Of a stretch of 64,000 nucleotides of DNA, positions 19,361 through 29,431 are shown in pieces (position 1 is the stretch's first letter; every line of letters begins with the position of its first letter). A program made the translations under genes and the position numbers. This DNA comes from an uncultured Gammaproteobacteria bacterium. GTDB lineage: Bacteria > Pseudomonadota > Gammaproteobacteria > Pseudomonadales > Azotimanducaceae. The notes beneath the pieces are model-generated. The model did no database searches. It worked only from the letters and a program-made list of their open reading frames with translations, and was not told the DNA's origin. The stretch lies in NCBI GenBank assembly GCA_913045175.1, contig CAJWQG010000001.1:1-64000 (forward strand), written 5' to 3'.

Positions 19361-19975
19361 ATGTCAGAACCTATCCCCATACGCCAACAGCGCAAAGCGG
19401 AAACCCGTAACAAACTGATTACGGCTGCTAAGGAGCTCTTCGAAAAACAGGGCTATGAGTCCACTACCCTGGAAGGCATTGCAGAGCGCGCAGGGTTACA
19501 CGTGCAGACGCTGTATCGGCATTTCGGCAGCAAGGTTGAACTGGCTGCCGCCGGTGAAGAAACACAACTCGACCATTTTCGTGGGGCTATCAGGGATGAA
19601 AACCGTGAAGGTTCAACCATTGAATTCTGGCGCCAATATCTGGGCGGCCTCGCACATCGGGTTACCGATAGGGATGGCGGTAGAAGCTATCGGGATGTAT
19701 TGCACTATGAATTGGAGTCGCCAGCTGTATCCTTCCGTCTGGCGCAACTCAGCCAGGAGTATAAGGATCTGTTTGCCGAATCCCTGGAAGAAGACCTAAG
19801 TATTGAAGACTCAGAGGAACGTCGAAATACAGCACGACTGATTGTCATTACTTTATGGGGTGCCCATGAGTATGTGATGGCGCGATACGATCAGGACGTT
19901 GGTTTTGATCTCGCGACCGAATCAGTGGCTATGATTGATCGTGTAGAGCAGCTCTTCGCACATCTTTTGCAGTAG
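19361..19975 (+). CDS. TetR family transcriptional regulator
   Basis: N-terminal HTH KAETRNKLITAAKELFEKQGYESTTLEGIAERAGLHVQTLYRHFGSK. Confidence 0.92.
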   Translation: MSEPIPIRQQRKAETRNKLITAAKELFEKQGYESTTLEGIAERAGLHVQTLYRHFGSKVELAAAGEETQLDHFRGAIRDENREGSTIEFWRQYLGGLAHRVTDRDGGRSYRDVLHYELESPAVSFRLAQLSQEYKDLFAESLEEDLSIEDSEERRNTARLIVITLWGAHEYVMARYDQDVGFDLATESVAMIDRVEQLFAHLLQ

Positions 19976-20035
19976 GCCTAGGCTCGCAGCGCCCGCGCCT
20001 CATCGATCGCGCGGTGCAGGTTCGGAAAGCGCTAG

Positions 20036-20794
20036 TCAGCGCGCATGCGCCAGGCCACCATCAACAATAACCGTTTCGCCGACCACATAATCGCCAGCAC
20101 GGCTGGCAAGAAACACAGCGGCACCGGCCATGTCTTCCCAGGAGCCAACTCTTTTTATAGGAATGCCGTTGATGAGTTTTTCGGGCGTGTCCCGCGCCGC
20201 GCGATTCAAATTCGAGGCAAAGGCGCCCGGCGCTATCCCGGAAACGAGTACATTTTTACCGACCAGTTTCAGCGACTGATGTTTGGTCAGTTGAATCAGA
20301 CCGGCCTTCGAGGCTATGTAGCTGGGCGTATCGTTTTTCGAATTCCAAATACCGTCAACCGACGATATGTTGATGACCTTAGCAGGTCGTTCAGGCGATC
20401 CATTCGCCACGAGCCTGGGGAGCAGTTGCTGGGTCGTAAAAAAAACGGACTTAAGGTTGAGGTCCATCACTTTGTCCCAGCCGTTTTCGGGGAATTCCTC
20501 GATGGGTGCACCCCAGCTTGTACCAGCGTTGTTGACCAGAATATCAACCATGTCCGGAAGCTCCGCAACCACCGCTTCGATACCCGCAAGCGTTGATATA
20601 TCTCCTGGACAGGCAGAAATTTCACCAAACTCCGATAACTCCGTAACGGTCTGGGCACAGCGTTCGGCATTTCTGGCATTGATAATCACTGTCGCACCGT
20701 GTTCCAGAAAACCGCGTGCGATCATGGCGCCGATACCGGTACTGCCACCGGTTATGAAAGCTGTTCGACCTTCAAGACTGAATAATGTCGACAT
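20036..20794 (-). CDS. SDR family oxidoreductase
   Basis: TGGSTGIG, NNAGTSWG, YIASK motifs. Confidence 0.93.
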   Translation of the reverse strand: MSTLFSLEGRTAFITGGSTGIGAMIARGFLEHGATVIINARNAERCAQTVTELSEFGEISACPGDISTLAGIEAVVAELPDMVDILVNNAGTSWGAPIEEFPENGWDKVMDLNLKSVFFTTQQLLPRLVANGSPERPAKVINISSVDGIWNSKNDTPSYIASKAGLIQLTKHQSLKLVGKNVLVSGIAPGAFASNLNRAARDTPEKLINGIPIKRVGSWEDMAGAAVFLASRAGDYVVGETVIVDGGLAHAR

Positions 20795-20799
20795 GAAGT

Positions 20800-21225
20800 T
20801 TACTGTGCGGCTGGGGGAACACCCACGGCATTGCCCTGATGCTGCTCATTTGACGCCAGTGAATCGAGCAGTTCGACGACCTCATGAACGAGACCGTCCG
20901 TTGTCTTCGCAAATAGCACGTATTCAACGTTGTAGGGGTTGCCACGACGGCTCATCGCGCGAAACACGAAGCGGACCACGCTCGATGACTCGTCGCCAAT
21001 TTCGTCGAGAATCTCGACCGTTACCGACCCGGGCTCGTAGAATTTCGTAAAGACCGCCTCATTGAAGGCGCAGACTGCATCTTTACCGACATGGGGTCCC
21101 GCAATATTCGGAGCGAGTGAGTGGTTGAGGCGCCAGGTGACATCGGCTGTGTACATGTTTGCCAGGGCGTCAAGGTCGCCGAATGCTTCGATAAGACTGC
21201 GCGCGGGGGTGGGATTCGTCATCAT
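20800..21225 (-). CDS. nuclear transport factor 2 / SnoaL-like protein
   Basis: 141 aa; ARSLIEAFGDLDALANMYTADVTWRLNHSLAPNIAGPHVGKDAV typical SnoaL-fold pattern. Confidence 0.75.
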   Translation of the reverse strand: MMTNPTPARSLIEAFGDLDALANMYTADVTWRLNHSLAPNIAGPHVGKDAVCAFNEAVFTKFYEPGSVTVEILDEIGDESSSVVRFVFRAMSRRGNPYNVEYVLFAKTTDGLVHEVVELLDSLASNEQHQGNAVGVPPAAQ

Positions 21226-21267
21226 TTTTTCCTTTGTAAGTTTGCGTTCGTTTTACAATGCCATCCG

Positions 21268-21984
21268 TTAGGGAAGCAAGGCCCCGCCGTCGACATCAAT
21301 AGTAACGCCTGTCATAAATGTATTGGTCATGCAGAGAAAAATCGCAGCGGCGATTTCCTCGGCTTCGCCTACTCGCCCTAACAGAACACCTTTACCCATA
21401 TTTGCCAATACGTCGGCCTTCTTATCACCGAGACCGTCGAACATGCCCGTGCTGATGATGCCTGGTGCGACCACGTTTACTCGTTTCGGTGCAATTTCCA
21501 GTGCCAGCGCACGGGTAAGACCCTCCACGGCACAGCCGGTGCAGGAGACCGAAGACATCCCCACATTGGCTTTTCGTGCGGGAATACCACTGACAAATGT
21601 GAGAGAACCCTTTTCTGTGAGGAAGGGCACGCCCAGTCTGGCGACATTGGTGTAACTCCAGAATTTTTCAAAGGCCCCGCGGAACTGTTCATCGGTCTGT
21701 TCCATGAAGGGCTTCATGGTTCGCTCGGCGCCGGTAGCGGCAGAAACGATATGATCTACTGAGCCAACGGATTCGAATAGTGCCTTCAGGCCCTCATGGT
21801 CATGGGTATCGAGTTGCTGGAAGTTGATATCGGGATGGTCGGCGCTGGCTGCGCTTATTTTGGACTCGGTGCGACTGACCGCCCAGACGTTGGCACCCGC
21901 CTCCCGGGCTTTGATCGCCGTGGCGAGTCCGATGCCTGATGTGCCGCCGGTGACTATAACGTTTTGATTATCAAAGGCTCCCAT
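21268..21984 (-). CDS. SDR family oxidoreductase
   Basis: VTGGTSGIGLATAIKAREAGANVWAVSRT and C-terminal FLCMTNTFMTGVTIDVDGG; likely start MGAFDNQNV at 21984. Confidence 0.88.
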   Translation of the reverse strand: MGAFDNQNVIVTGGTSGIGLATAIKAREAGANVWAVSRTESKISAASADHPDINFQQLDTHDHEGLKALFESVGSVDHIVSAATGAERTMKPFMEQTDEQFRGAFEKFWSYTNVARLGVPFLTEKGSLTFVSGIPARKANVGMSSVSCTGCAVEGLTRALALEIAPKRVNVVAPGIISTGMFDGLGDKKADVLANMGKGVLLGRVGEAEEIAAAIFLCMTNTFMTGVTIDVDGGALLP

Positions 21985-22132
21985 GGATGCCCTCCTCCAA
22001 TTTGAAAGGGGGCAAAATAGCATCTGTGGGGACCATTACCAAGGTGGAAATCGGTGCGCCCTCTGGACCCGGGCGCCGACACCTGTTGCAAGATGCCCCC
22101 AGTTAGCTGAATATTCCACCGGAGGAAAAAAT

Positions 22133-22969
22133 ATGTCTCTTTTAACTGAAACCCGCGACGACACCCTGCCGCCGGATGAGATCTCCGACGAGCTGGCACC
22201 AACCATCGCTGAACTTGGTCTGGAAGACACCTGTCGACAGCTGGTGGAAGAGGGCTATGCGGTTATCGAAAATGTATCTTCTCCGGAGTTCAACGAACGG
22301 CTTCGGGAAACTATTCTACGCCTGGTTAAACCTGTTCAGGTCACCGGCAAGACCGCGGGTATGAACATGCTCCTGTTAAAAGACCCGGTCTTTGGCGAAG
22401 CGATAACCAACCCGAAGCTGATGGCGATGGCTGAGTTTTCCGTAGGACGCGGTTATCTCATTTCACAGGTGACATCCACAGTCACCCCACAGGGCGAGGG
22501 ACATTATGGGCTGCATGCCGACCAGGTCTGGCTGCCGGCACCGTTTCCCGAGCACAACATGAACCTGACCTTTTGCTGGGTGACTGATGGTTATAGCGCG
22601 GAGCAGGGCGCCACGGTGATTGTTCCGGGTAGTCACAGGCTGCGGCGTCATCCCAACCATGCAGAAATGGAAGCCCGGGAAGGTGCCATCCCGATTGAGT
22701 GTCCACCGAACTCGATCGTTATGTGGGACGGCCGTGCGTGGCATAGTTCATCGCCGCGAATATCGCCCGGTGAACGTGTTGTGTGTCATATCTCCTGTTC
22801 AAGACTCGCCATGCGCGTCATCGAGAATTATTCTGCGCATGCGGATGACTTGATCGAACGTCATGGTCAACGCATGGCACAGCTGCTAGGGCGCAACGAT
22901 AGTCTCGATTCACCTTCTGGTTTTCGCTACGAGAACGCTATCGAAACTTTTAACAATTCGAGAATCTGA
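22133..22969 (+). CDS. phytanoyl-CoA dioxygenase family protein
   Basis: YGLHADQVWLPAPFP and RAWHSSSPRISPGERVV; GGAGG RBS just upstream of ATG 22133. Confidence 0.9.
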   Translation: MSLLTETRDDTLPPDEISDELAPTIAELGLEDTCRQLVEEGYAVIENVSSPEFNERLRETILRLVKPVQVTGKTAGMNMLLLKDPVFGEAITNPKLMAMAEFSVGRGYLISQVTSTVTPQGEGHYGLHADQVWLPAPFPEHNMNLTFCWVTDGYSAEQGATVIVPGSHRLRRHPNHAEMEAREGAIPIECPPNSIVMWDGRAWHSSSPRISPGERVVCHISCSRLAMRVIENYSAHADDLIERHGQRMAQLLGRNDSLDSPSGFRYENAIETFNNSRI

Positions 22970-22977
22970 TCGCCATG

Positions 22978-23064
22978 AAAAAAAGGGGTCAGGTTCATTT
23001 TCCACCATATTCTGTCTGAACGGCCAAGTTTTCAGAAGGAAAAATGAACCTGACCCCTTTTTTT
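22978..23064. repeat. palindromic repeat element B (copy 1)
   Basis: left arm AAAAAAAGGGGTCAGGTTCATTTTCC (22978-23003) and right arm GGAAAAATGAACCTGACCCCTTTTTTT (23038-23064); inverted. Confidence 0.9.
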
Positions 23065-24870
23065 CTACTTCTAGCACTTTACTGTGCGTCCGCAATTGCA
23101 GACGATGAAGGGCAGTGGCAACACGGTGTTTCGATTTTTGATGAGTTCAAGTACGGCGCAGACTTTGAACACTTTGACTATGCCAACCCCGATGCTCCAA
23201 AAGGCGGCACCCTAGTGCTCTCCACGCCACTCGATTTCACCAGCTTTACACCGTTTCTACCCGCCGGTGTGCCAGCTATGGGCGTGCTCAACCCTGGGAT
23301 GCTGTACGACGCACTTTTCGTGCGAGCAAATGATGAAGCCTATAGCATCTACGGCAATCTCGCGAAACGAGTAAAATTTACCGAAGATCTTAGCGAAGTA
23401 ATGGTAGAGCTCCACGCTGATGCCTACTGGCATGATGGCGAACCTATCACCGCTGAAGACGTGAAGTTTACTTTCGATCATGTACTTAACCATTCGACCG
23501 CGGGTATACGTGCTGCCCTGTCGATCATAGAGTCGGTAGAAACTTTCGGTGAGCGAGAGGTCTTGTTCCGGTTTAGACGGATCGGTGAGTTGAGCAAGAA
23601 CTCATTCTCGAGTCCAGGGATGTATGTGAGCATCCTTCCGGAACACTACTGGCGTTCGCGGGACCTTTCCAAAACTACCCTTGAGCCACCCCTCGGCAGC
23701 GGGCCTTACCGTATATCCGATTTCGAACAGGGGCAGTTCCTGCAATATGAACGCGTGCCGGATTACTGGGGCCGTGATCTCCCGGTCCACCGTGGGCGGC
23801 ATAACTTTGAGTACATTCGCTACGAGCTTTATCGCGATGCGACCATCGCAAGGGAAGCATTGCGCAAGGGACTAGTAGATTATCGCGTTGAATCTGACCC
23901 CCACTTGTGGCGAACCGGTTATAACGTTCCGGTGCGTGAGAAAGGCTGGCTGGTCATGCGCCAGAACAATTCGAAGGTGTCATCAGGCTTTCAAAGTGCA
24001 TTGATCTTCAACACGCGACGTGAAAAGTTTACCGATGTCCGCGTGCGGGAGGCCCTGTCGTCGGTATTTGATTTTGAGTTTACCAATCGTGCCATCTACG
24101 CCGGCTTTTACACCCGTGCCGACAGCTACTTTTCGGGTACTGAACTTGCGGCCAGGGGTCTGCCCAGTGAGGCCGAATTGGCACTACTGGCACCGTTTCG
24201 GGAACAGTTGCCGGAAAGGGTATTCACGCAGCAATTTGTATTACCCAAGGGCGAAGAAAACCGTGAAGACCTATTGCGAGCGAGAGAATTATTGGCGGAT
24301 GCCGGTTGGAAGATTCGTGACGGTATCCTGGTCGATGCTGCAGGGCGACCATTCGAGATCGAGTTCCTGACGTTGTCGGCTAACGATAAGCGAACGCTGT
24401 TGCCCTACATGGATCAGCTCCGGCGCCTGGGCATTACATCTAACATTCGCTTTGTGGAAGCGGCACAGTATGTGAGCCGGTTGCGTGAGTTTAACTATGA
24501 TGCGCTGCTGCGAAGCATGCCCTATGGATTCCCCCCCGGCGTGATTATGCGGGCGTACTTGAGTTCAACGACCGCGAACGCCCCGGGCGGCGCGAACCTG
24601 GCGGGCATTAGCAGCCCGGTTGTCGATGCGCTGATCAGTGAAGTGCTGGGCGCAAGGGGCAGTCGCGAGCTTATCGCTGCCGGCCGGGCGCTCGACCGAA
24701 CCTTGCTGTGGGGCTATTACCTCATTCCGATCATCGGCCGCCCCGAGCCGCGGGTAGTGCACTGGGACAAGTTTGGTCAACCGGGTATCGAGGCCGAGTA
24801 CATCACCGACTTTCCTCATTCCTGGTGGTGGGATGAGAAGCGAGCCACCTGGATAAGTCTGAAAAACTGA
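23044..24870 (+). CDS. extracellular solute-binding protein, YejA-like (orphan paralogue)
   Basis: 608 aa; MNLTPFFLLLALYCASAIADDEGQWQHGVSIFDEFKYGADFEHFDYANPDAPKGG resembles the 2204-4141 protein; no adjacent permeases. Confidence 0.88.
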   Translation: MNLTPFFLLLALYCASAIADDEGQWQHGVSIFDEFKYGADFEHFDYANPDAPKGGTLVLSTPLDFTSFTPFLPAGVPAMGVLNPGMLYDALFVRANDEAYSIYGNLAKRVKFTEDLSEVMVELHADAYWHDGEPITAEDVKFTFDHVLNHSTAGIRAALSIIESVETFGEREVLFRFRRIGELSKNSFSSPGMYVSILPEHYWRSRDLSKTTLEPPLGSGPYRISDFEQGQFLQYERVPDYWGRDLPVHRGRHNFEYIRYELYRDATIAREALRKGLVDYRVESDPHLWRTGYNVPVREKGWLVMRQNNSKVSSGFQSALIFNTRREKFTDVRVREALSSVFDFEFTNRAIYAGFYTRADSYFSGTELAARGLPSEAELALLAPFREQLPERVFTQQFVLPKGEENREDLLRARELLADAGWKIRDGILVDAAGRPFEIEFLTLSANDKRTLLPYMDQLRRLGITSNIRFVEAAQYVSRLREFNYDALLRSMPYGFPPGVIMRAYLSSTTANAPGGANLAGISSPVVDALISEVLGARGSRELIAAGRALDRTLLWGYYLIPIIGRPEPRVVHWDKFGQPGIEAEYITDFPHSWWWDEKRATWISLKN

Positions 24871-24878
24871 GTAAAAAG

Positions 24879-24940
24879 GATAAAAAGGGGTCAGGTCTAT
24901 TTTCCCACCATGATAAAAATGGACCTGACCCCTTTTTATC
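24879..24940. repeat. palindromic repeat element B (copy 2), possible bidirectional terminator
   Basis: GATAAAAAGGGGTCAGGTCTATTTT (24879-24903) inverted with AAAAATGGACCTGACCCCTTTTTATC (24915-24940), with T-runs at both 3' ends. Confidence 0.9.
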
Positions 24941-26183
24941 AGCAAAGCGCCTCGTAGGTCATCTTCTCGAATTGGACCGCGGTTGGGAACATGTAGCCGA
25001 ACACTTGGGTGAAGAACAGGCCGAAAAGTTCCTCTTTGGGATCAACGAAAAACCAGGTACCGGCCGCTCCGGCCCAACCGAAGGTGCCAGCGGAACCCGG
25101 CGTAAAAGCGGGCCCGCCAGACTTGCGCACGAACATGCCGAAGCCAAAGCCGTAGTTAGGGGCAAACGAGTCTATGCAACGGTCACCAAGATGGTTCGTT
25201 CGCATCAGTTCAACGGTCTTGCGCCCGAGAATGCGTACCCCGTCCAGTTCTCCGCCGTTAGCGAGCATTTGGGCGAAACGCGCAAAGTCGTGTGGAGAGC
25301 AAACCAGTCCACCATTCGACCCATTACCAGACATCACACGTCTATCCCCGCGACCCGCCTTTTCCGAGGTCTCTGGTCGATCGCGGATCGCAAGTTTTTC
25401 CTCCACAGGGTTCCATTGATGTTCAGTCACCAGGCGTGAGAGAGCTTCCTCGTTACAATAAAAGGAAGAGTCGTGCATACCGAGCGGGCCGAGAAGTTTT
25501 TCCTGGAACAGTGCATCCAGGCTCTTGTCGGACACGCGTGTCAGGAAGAGCGTCAGCACATCGAAATCATAGCCGTAATTCCATACCTCGCCGGGTTGTG
25601 AGTGCAGAGGATTTGCCGCGATCGCCACAACCCTATCATCGTAATCCAGTGTTGGATCTGTATCTCCCAGCGTTATTCCTGCGGCTTCCATGGTTGGCTG
25701 ATACACCACAGGCGTTCGACCCAATGATGGCAGGCCGGAGGTCATCGTCAGAAGATCGAAAATCGTGATCTCTCTACGCGCCGGTGTGGTTAGAGCGTAG
25801 TCGCCGCGAACGGTATCCTGTGGTGGTTTTATGGTGAAAACGCCCGGTTTGGCGAATTCCGGAATCCATTTTGAAATGGGCTCATCGAGCAGGAATGCGC
25901 CTTCTTCAAAAAGTGTCATCAGGACTGCGGCGGTCATAGGCTTGGTCTGCGAGTACAGCCGAAACAAACTATCAGCAGCGACAGGCGCCGGACGTTCCAC
26001 GTCGAGCTTGCCGGTGACGTGTGAGTGCACCACCTTGCCCTGACGTGCCACGAGCGTTACGGCACCGGGCAGCTTACCCGCATCGACTTCAGCGTCGATC
26101 ATGTTACTGATTCTATCTAGGCGGTCGGGTGCAAAGCCCAGTTCGCTGGGATCACCTGAAGGTAGTTCTTGCGTCTTTTTCAT
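24939..26183 (-). CDS. serine hydrolase, class C beta-lactamase/esterase-like
   Basis: SxxK motif SQTK in SLFRLYSQTKPMTAAVLMTLFEEG; beta-lactamase fold, 414 aa. Confidence 0.88.
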   Translation of the reverse strand: MKKTQELPSGDPSELGFAPDRLDRISNMIDAEVDAGKLPGAVTLVARQGKVVHSHVTGKLDVERPAPVAADSLFRLYSQTKPMTAAVLMTLFEEGAFLLDEPISKWIPEFAKPGVFTIKPPQDTVRGDYALTTPARREITIFDLLTMTSGLPSLGRTPVVYQPTMEAAGITLGDTDPTLDYDDRVVAIAANPLHSQPGEVWNYGYDFDVLTLFLTRVSDKSLDALFQEKLLGPLGMHDSSFYCNEEALSRLVTEHQWNPVEEKLAIRDRPETSEKAGRGDRRVMSGNGSNGGLVCSPHDFARFAQMLANGGELDGVRILGRKTVELMRTNHLGDRCIDSFAPNYGFGFGMFVRKSGGPAFTPGSAGTFGWAGAAGTWFFVDPKEELFGLFFTQVFGYMFPTAVQFEKMTYEALC

Positions 26184-26206
26184 CTTTACCAGCCTCCAGG
26201 GGCTCC

Positions 26207-26704
26207 CTAGGGATTGATTTCCTGAAGCTTCTCAATCATGGCTCTGTACGCCGGGGGGCCCTGATCGGCTGTGGGTCGAGGGTGCCGTCCAAGGAAGCTG
26301 TGGTCGCTGGTGATTTTGCCGTCCGCATCGAATTTAAGGAATGCAGCAAAAGCTCCCGTACGCGATTGCCCTTCCTTGGAGGTGATTTCAACCGCCATCT
26401 GCACTGCGACCGTGTCACCCTGGGCAAGAATACTGACAATTTTCTCCTCCCGGTGACCGAATAATTCCGTTATCCCAATCTCTCCGTCCCGCCAGGGCTG
26501 ATTGCTATGCCCTTGTTTCGCATAGTACCAGTCCTGTAACGGTGTATAGATCTCAGTACTGTCCGCGTACAGGTCGCAGAAATGTTCGATATTATCGAGA
26601 TCGCCATAGGCCACGGACCATGCCTTTGTTAGCTCGAGGTTTCGCTTCTCCTCAGCGGTCAGGTTCGGGGCTGATATTGCCGCTTCATAGGCGTCTTCAC
26701 TCAT
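26207..26704 (-). CDS. nuclear transport factor 2 / SnoaL-like protein
   Basis: 165 aa; WSVAYGDLDNIEHFCDLYADSTEIYTPLQDW... SnoaL-like pattern. Confidence 0.7.
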   Translation of the reverse strand: MSEDAYEAAISAPNLTAEEKRNLELTKAWSVAYGDLDNIEHFCDLYADSTEIYTPLQDWYYAKQGHSNQPWRDGEIGITELFGHREEKIVSILAQGDTVAVQMAVEITSKEGQSRTGAFAAFLKFDADGKITSDHSFLGRHPRPTADQGPPAYRAMIEKLQEINP

Positions 26705-27405
26705 TACTCATCTCTCTTAATATTTTTTGTGGGCTTATGCCTAGGGATTGTAGGCGGTTCCTTTCCGACCGCCAGCATGTTGGCGGATTTCCACAATTGC
26801 ATCAGCTTGTACACGTCGTCGACGACCCCGGTGACTATCTCGACCAAATCGCTTCTTCCCTGATTGAGTACCCACTTTTGTGCGGCGTGATGGTTTCCTT
26901 CCCACAGCATGGCGGCAAAGAGTCTGGGGTAATGGCTGGTCTTTGGGTCGAGGGACAGTTCATCGGCGAGACCGTTTTCCAGCAGATCGAGGTACTCGTT
27001 TGCAAGCGCGTGGAATTGACTCATAACGGCCGGCGTTTGCAAGCTGCGCTTTCTTTGCAGATAGATCTCTCTATACATGGTTTGCGTCGTGTTCGAACTC
27101 GTTGCTGTCCACTCGCGCCAGAAGCTGGTAAATGGTAGCTCCGGATCCTTTTGACGAACCGCGGCTTTGAACAAATCGAGATTATCCTGTTCAGGTGCTG
27201 TTGCCAGCAATTCCTTACTGGGGAAATATCGGTAAAGCGTCTGAACGTGCAGGTTCGCCCTTTCGGCCACGGCCTCTAGTGTCGTTTCGGCATACCCGAG
27301 TTCCGCAAAGAGTTCTACTGACGCCTGCATCAGCGCGGCTCGGCTCTTTAATCTCCTGGATCGCTTGCTTGGGGGCTTCGCTGCAGGGGCATGATTTGGG
27401 TTCAT
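26704..27405 (-). CDS. TetR family transcriptional regulator
   Basis: SRAALMQASVELFAELGYAETTLEAVAERANLHVQTLYRYFPSKELL; likely start MNPNHAPAAKPP at 27405. Confidence 0.9.
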   Translation of the reverse strand: MNPNHAPAAKPPSKRSRRLKSRAALMQASVELFAELGYAETTLEAVAERANLHVQTLYRYFPSKELLATAPEQDNLDLFKAAVRQKDPELPFTSFWREWTATSSNTTQTMYREIYLQRKRSLQTPAVMSQFHALANEYLDLLENGLADELSLDPKTSHYPRLFAAMLWEGNHHAAQKWVLNQGRSDLVEIVTGVVDDVYKLMQLWKSANMLAVGKEPPTIPRHKPTKNIKRDE

Positions 27406-27557
27406 TTCGTTGCAGTGCCTCCGAGCGGCGTCATGCACGTGACAAGGTAAGCAGGCCTGTTGCCACCGGTCATGTCGTATCTTCGTTTTGTTTGCAGCCT
27501 GAAAGTTACCATGGTTATAGGTTGAATAGTTAGAAACCAACTCAAGTTCGACGTTCG

Positions 27558-27579
27558 TACTTTACTATATAGTGTAGTA
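27558..27579. promoter_or_regulatory. candidate TetR operator TACTTTACTATATAGTGTAGTA
   Basis: 22-bp imperfect palindrome in the divergent TetR/PhyH intergenic region; core ACTATATAGT is a perfect palindrome. Confidence 0.5.
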
Positions 27580-27625
27580 TCATTTTTGGCATCCGGATAG
27601 ACAGGTAAATAAAACCGAGGAAGGT

Positions 27626-28537
27626 ATGAATAGTCTTGAGCAATACAAGGACTCATCTCATTACCGGAAAATCTACGAGCAAATCGAAACACTCGGTCTC
27701 GTTGAACACATCAATCATCTGGATGAATACGGATACGCGGTCATTCCTTCCGAACTGGTTGCCCCCGAGGAATTCCAGGATCGCTTGCGTCAGGCGGTAC
27801 TCGATGTCAATGAACGAAGGACCGGACAGAAGATCGATCTCAAAGATATTGAAACAGCCAAACTCAGCCGGGATGCACCGGGTGAAGGGCATTGGGGACT
27901 TCTCACCGAGGACCCGGTGTTTCAGGAAATGCTCATGAACCCCACGGTGCTCGCCATGGGGAAATACCAGTGTGGTAACAGCGCTTTATTGAGTGACATG
28001 CTTTGCATACTGAAACACAAGGATGAACGGTTTACACATCCACTACATACCGATCAACACGGTACGCCGCCACCTCTGCCGCCTTACGCGCAGGTCAGCA
28101 ATGTGACCTGGACGTTGACCGACTACAAGGTGGGCAACGGACCGGTTGCCATTGTACCCAAGAGTCATTTGAAAGGGCGCTACCCGTTGCCCGAAGAAGG
28201 CAACTTTCTGCGCGAGGATGCGCCGGTTAAACCGATTCCCATCGAGGCAGCCGCCGGGTCGCTGATCGTCTGGGACGGCAGGACGTGGCACGGTTCATAT
28301 CCGCGGGAAAATGAGGGTTTGAGAATGAACGTCATCCTGGTCTTCACGCGGGTCTATATGAAGCAGATTCGCGATTTTCGCAGTACGGTTCCGCAAGAGA
28401 TACTCGATCAACACCCGGTTGAGTTCGCGCACCTTATCGGCGCCAACAGTATGTACCCGTTCAGAGATGGCAAACCGCCAGCAACTAAAGAAGAAAACGC
28501 CTATATGATGGCGGCAGGCTACAATCCTTGGGCATAG
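27626..28537 (+). CDS. phytanoyl-CoA dioxygenase family protein
   Basis: HPLHTDQHGTPPPLPP and RTWHGSYPRENEGLRMNV. Confidence 0.9.
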   Translation: MNSLEQYKDSSHYRKIYEQIETLGLVEHINHLDEYGYAVIPSELVAPEEFQDRLRQAVLDVNERRTGQKIDLKDIETAKLSRDAPGEGHWGLLTEDPVFQEMLMNPTVLAMGKYQCGNSALLSDMLCILKHKDERFTHPLHTDQHGTPPPLPPYAQVSNVTWTLTDYKVGNGPVAIVPKSHLKGRYPLPEEGNFLREDAPVKPIPIEAAAGSLIVWDGRTWHGSYPRENEGLRMNVILVFTRVYMKQIRDFRSTVPQEILDQHPVEFAHLIGANSMYPFRDGKPPATKEENAYMMAAGYNPWA

Positions 28538-28627
28538 CAGTATCTACAGCTCACTATATACTTGGCTATACCGCCGATTGATAAAACGATGATATTTGTA
28601 GAGGTTGGCTATCGGCTATAGAGGTCA

Positions 28628-29431
28628 TCAAAACATTTTTCCAAGTCCTGGCGAATCGGTCAGTCCGGCGTCGACAGATATAATCTGTGAGGTCACATAA
28701 TTTGCGGCGTCGGACGCAAGGAACAGCGCCACCGTCGCAATGTCGACTGGCTGGCCGACTCTGCCCAGGGGAACAAATTTACCGACGGCTTCCCAGTTCT
28801 CTGGCTTGTCGCCTACGTCTATCGCCAGCATATCGGTCTGGATAGTACCGGGGGCAATGCAATTCACCCGGATGTTATGCGGTGCCAGATCCTGGGCGAG
28901 TCCTGTGGTCATGAAGTTGACCCCCGCCTTGGCGATGCCGTAGAGCCGTGCACCCCGGGAATTAAAAAAACTGGCGATTGAAGAAATGTTAATAATGTTG
29001 CCGCTGCCGCGTTCGATCATGCCAGGCGCCACAGCGTGACAACACAGATACGCGCCTTTGAGGTTGATATCGATCACCTCGTCCCAGCGATCTTCGTCAC
29101 TACCCAGCATGTTGGGCCCCTGTCCACCGGTCGCGGCGTTGTTGACCAGAATGTCGATCTGGCCCAAATCTCGATCGACGGTATCGACCAAGTTGTCGAC
29201 ATCTGTTTTCTTCGAGACATCCGCAGAGACGGGTAATGCACGTTGACCGAAGTCAGTGATCTCCTTAGCGACGTCCTCGAGAGGTCCAATTCGTCGTCCC
29301 GATATCGCGACGACCGCGCCGGCTCTGGCGAACTCAAGTGCGATACCTTTTCCTATACCGGTGCCACCCCCGGTTACCAGGGCGACTTTACCCTGCAGTG
29401 AAAGGCTGGGAGTACTTTCTCCGACTGTCAT
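28628..29431 (-). CDS. SDR family oxidoreductase
   Basis: VTGGGTGIGKGIALEFARAGAVVAISGR, NNAATGG, YGIAK; likely start MTVGESTPSLSL at 29431. Confidence 0.92.
   Translation of the reverse strand: MTVGESTPSLSLQGKVALVTGGGTGIGKGIALEFARAGAVVAISGRRIGPLEDVAKEITDFGQRALPVSADVSKKTDVDNLVDTVDRDLGQIDILVNNAATGGQGPNMLGSDEDRWDEVIDINLKGAYLCCHAVAPGMIERGSGNIINISSIASFFNSRGARLYGIAKAGVNFMTTGLAQDLAPHNIRVNCIAPGTIQTDMLAIDVGDKPENWEAVGKFVPLGRVGQPVDIATVALFLASDAANYVTSQIISVDAGLTDSPGLGKMF

Noticed and set aside
20045-20596. 183 aa plus-strand ORF antisense to an SDR
   Set aside because: Shadow ORF; the minus strand carries canonical SDR motifs.
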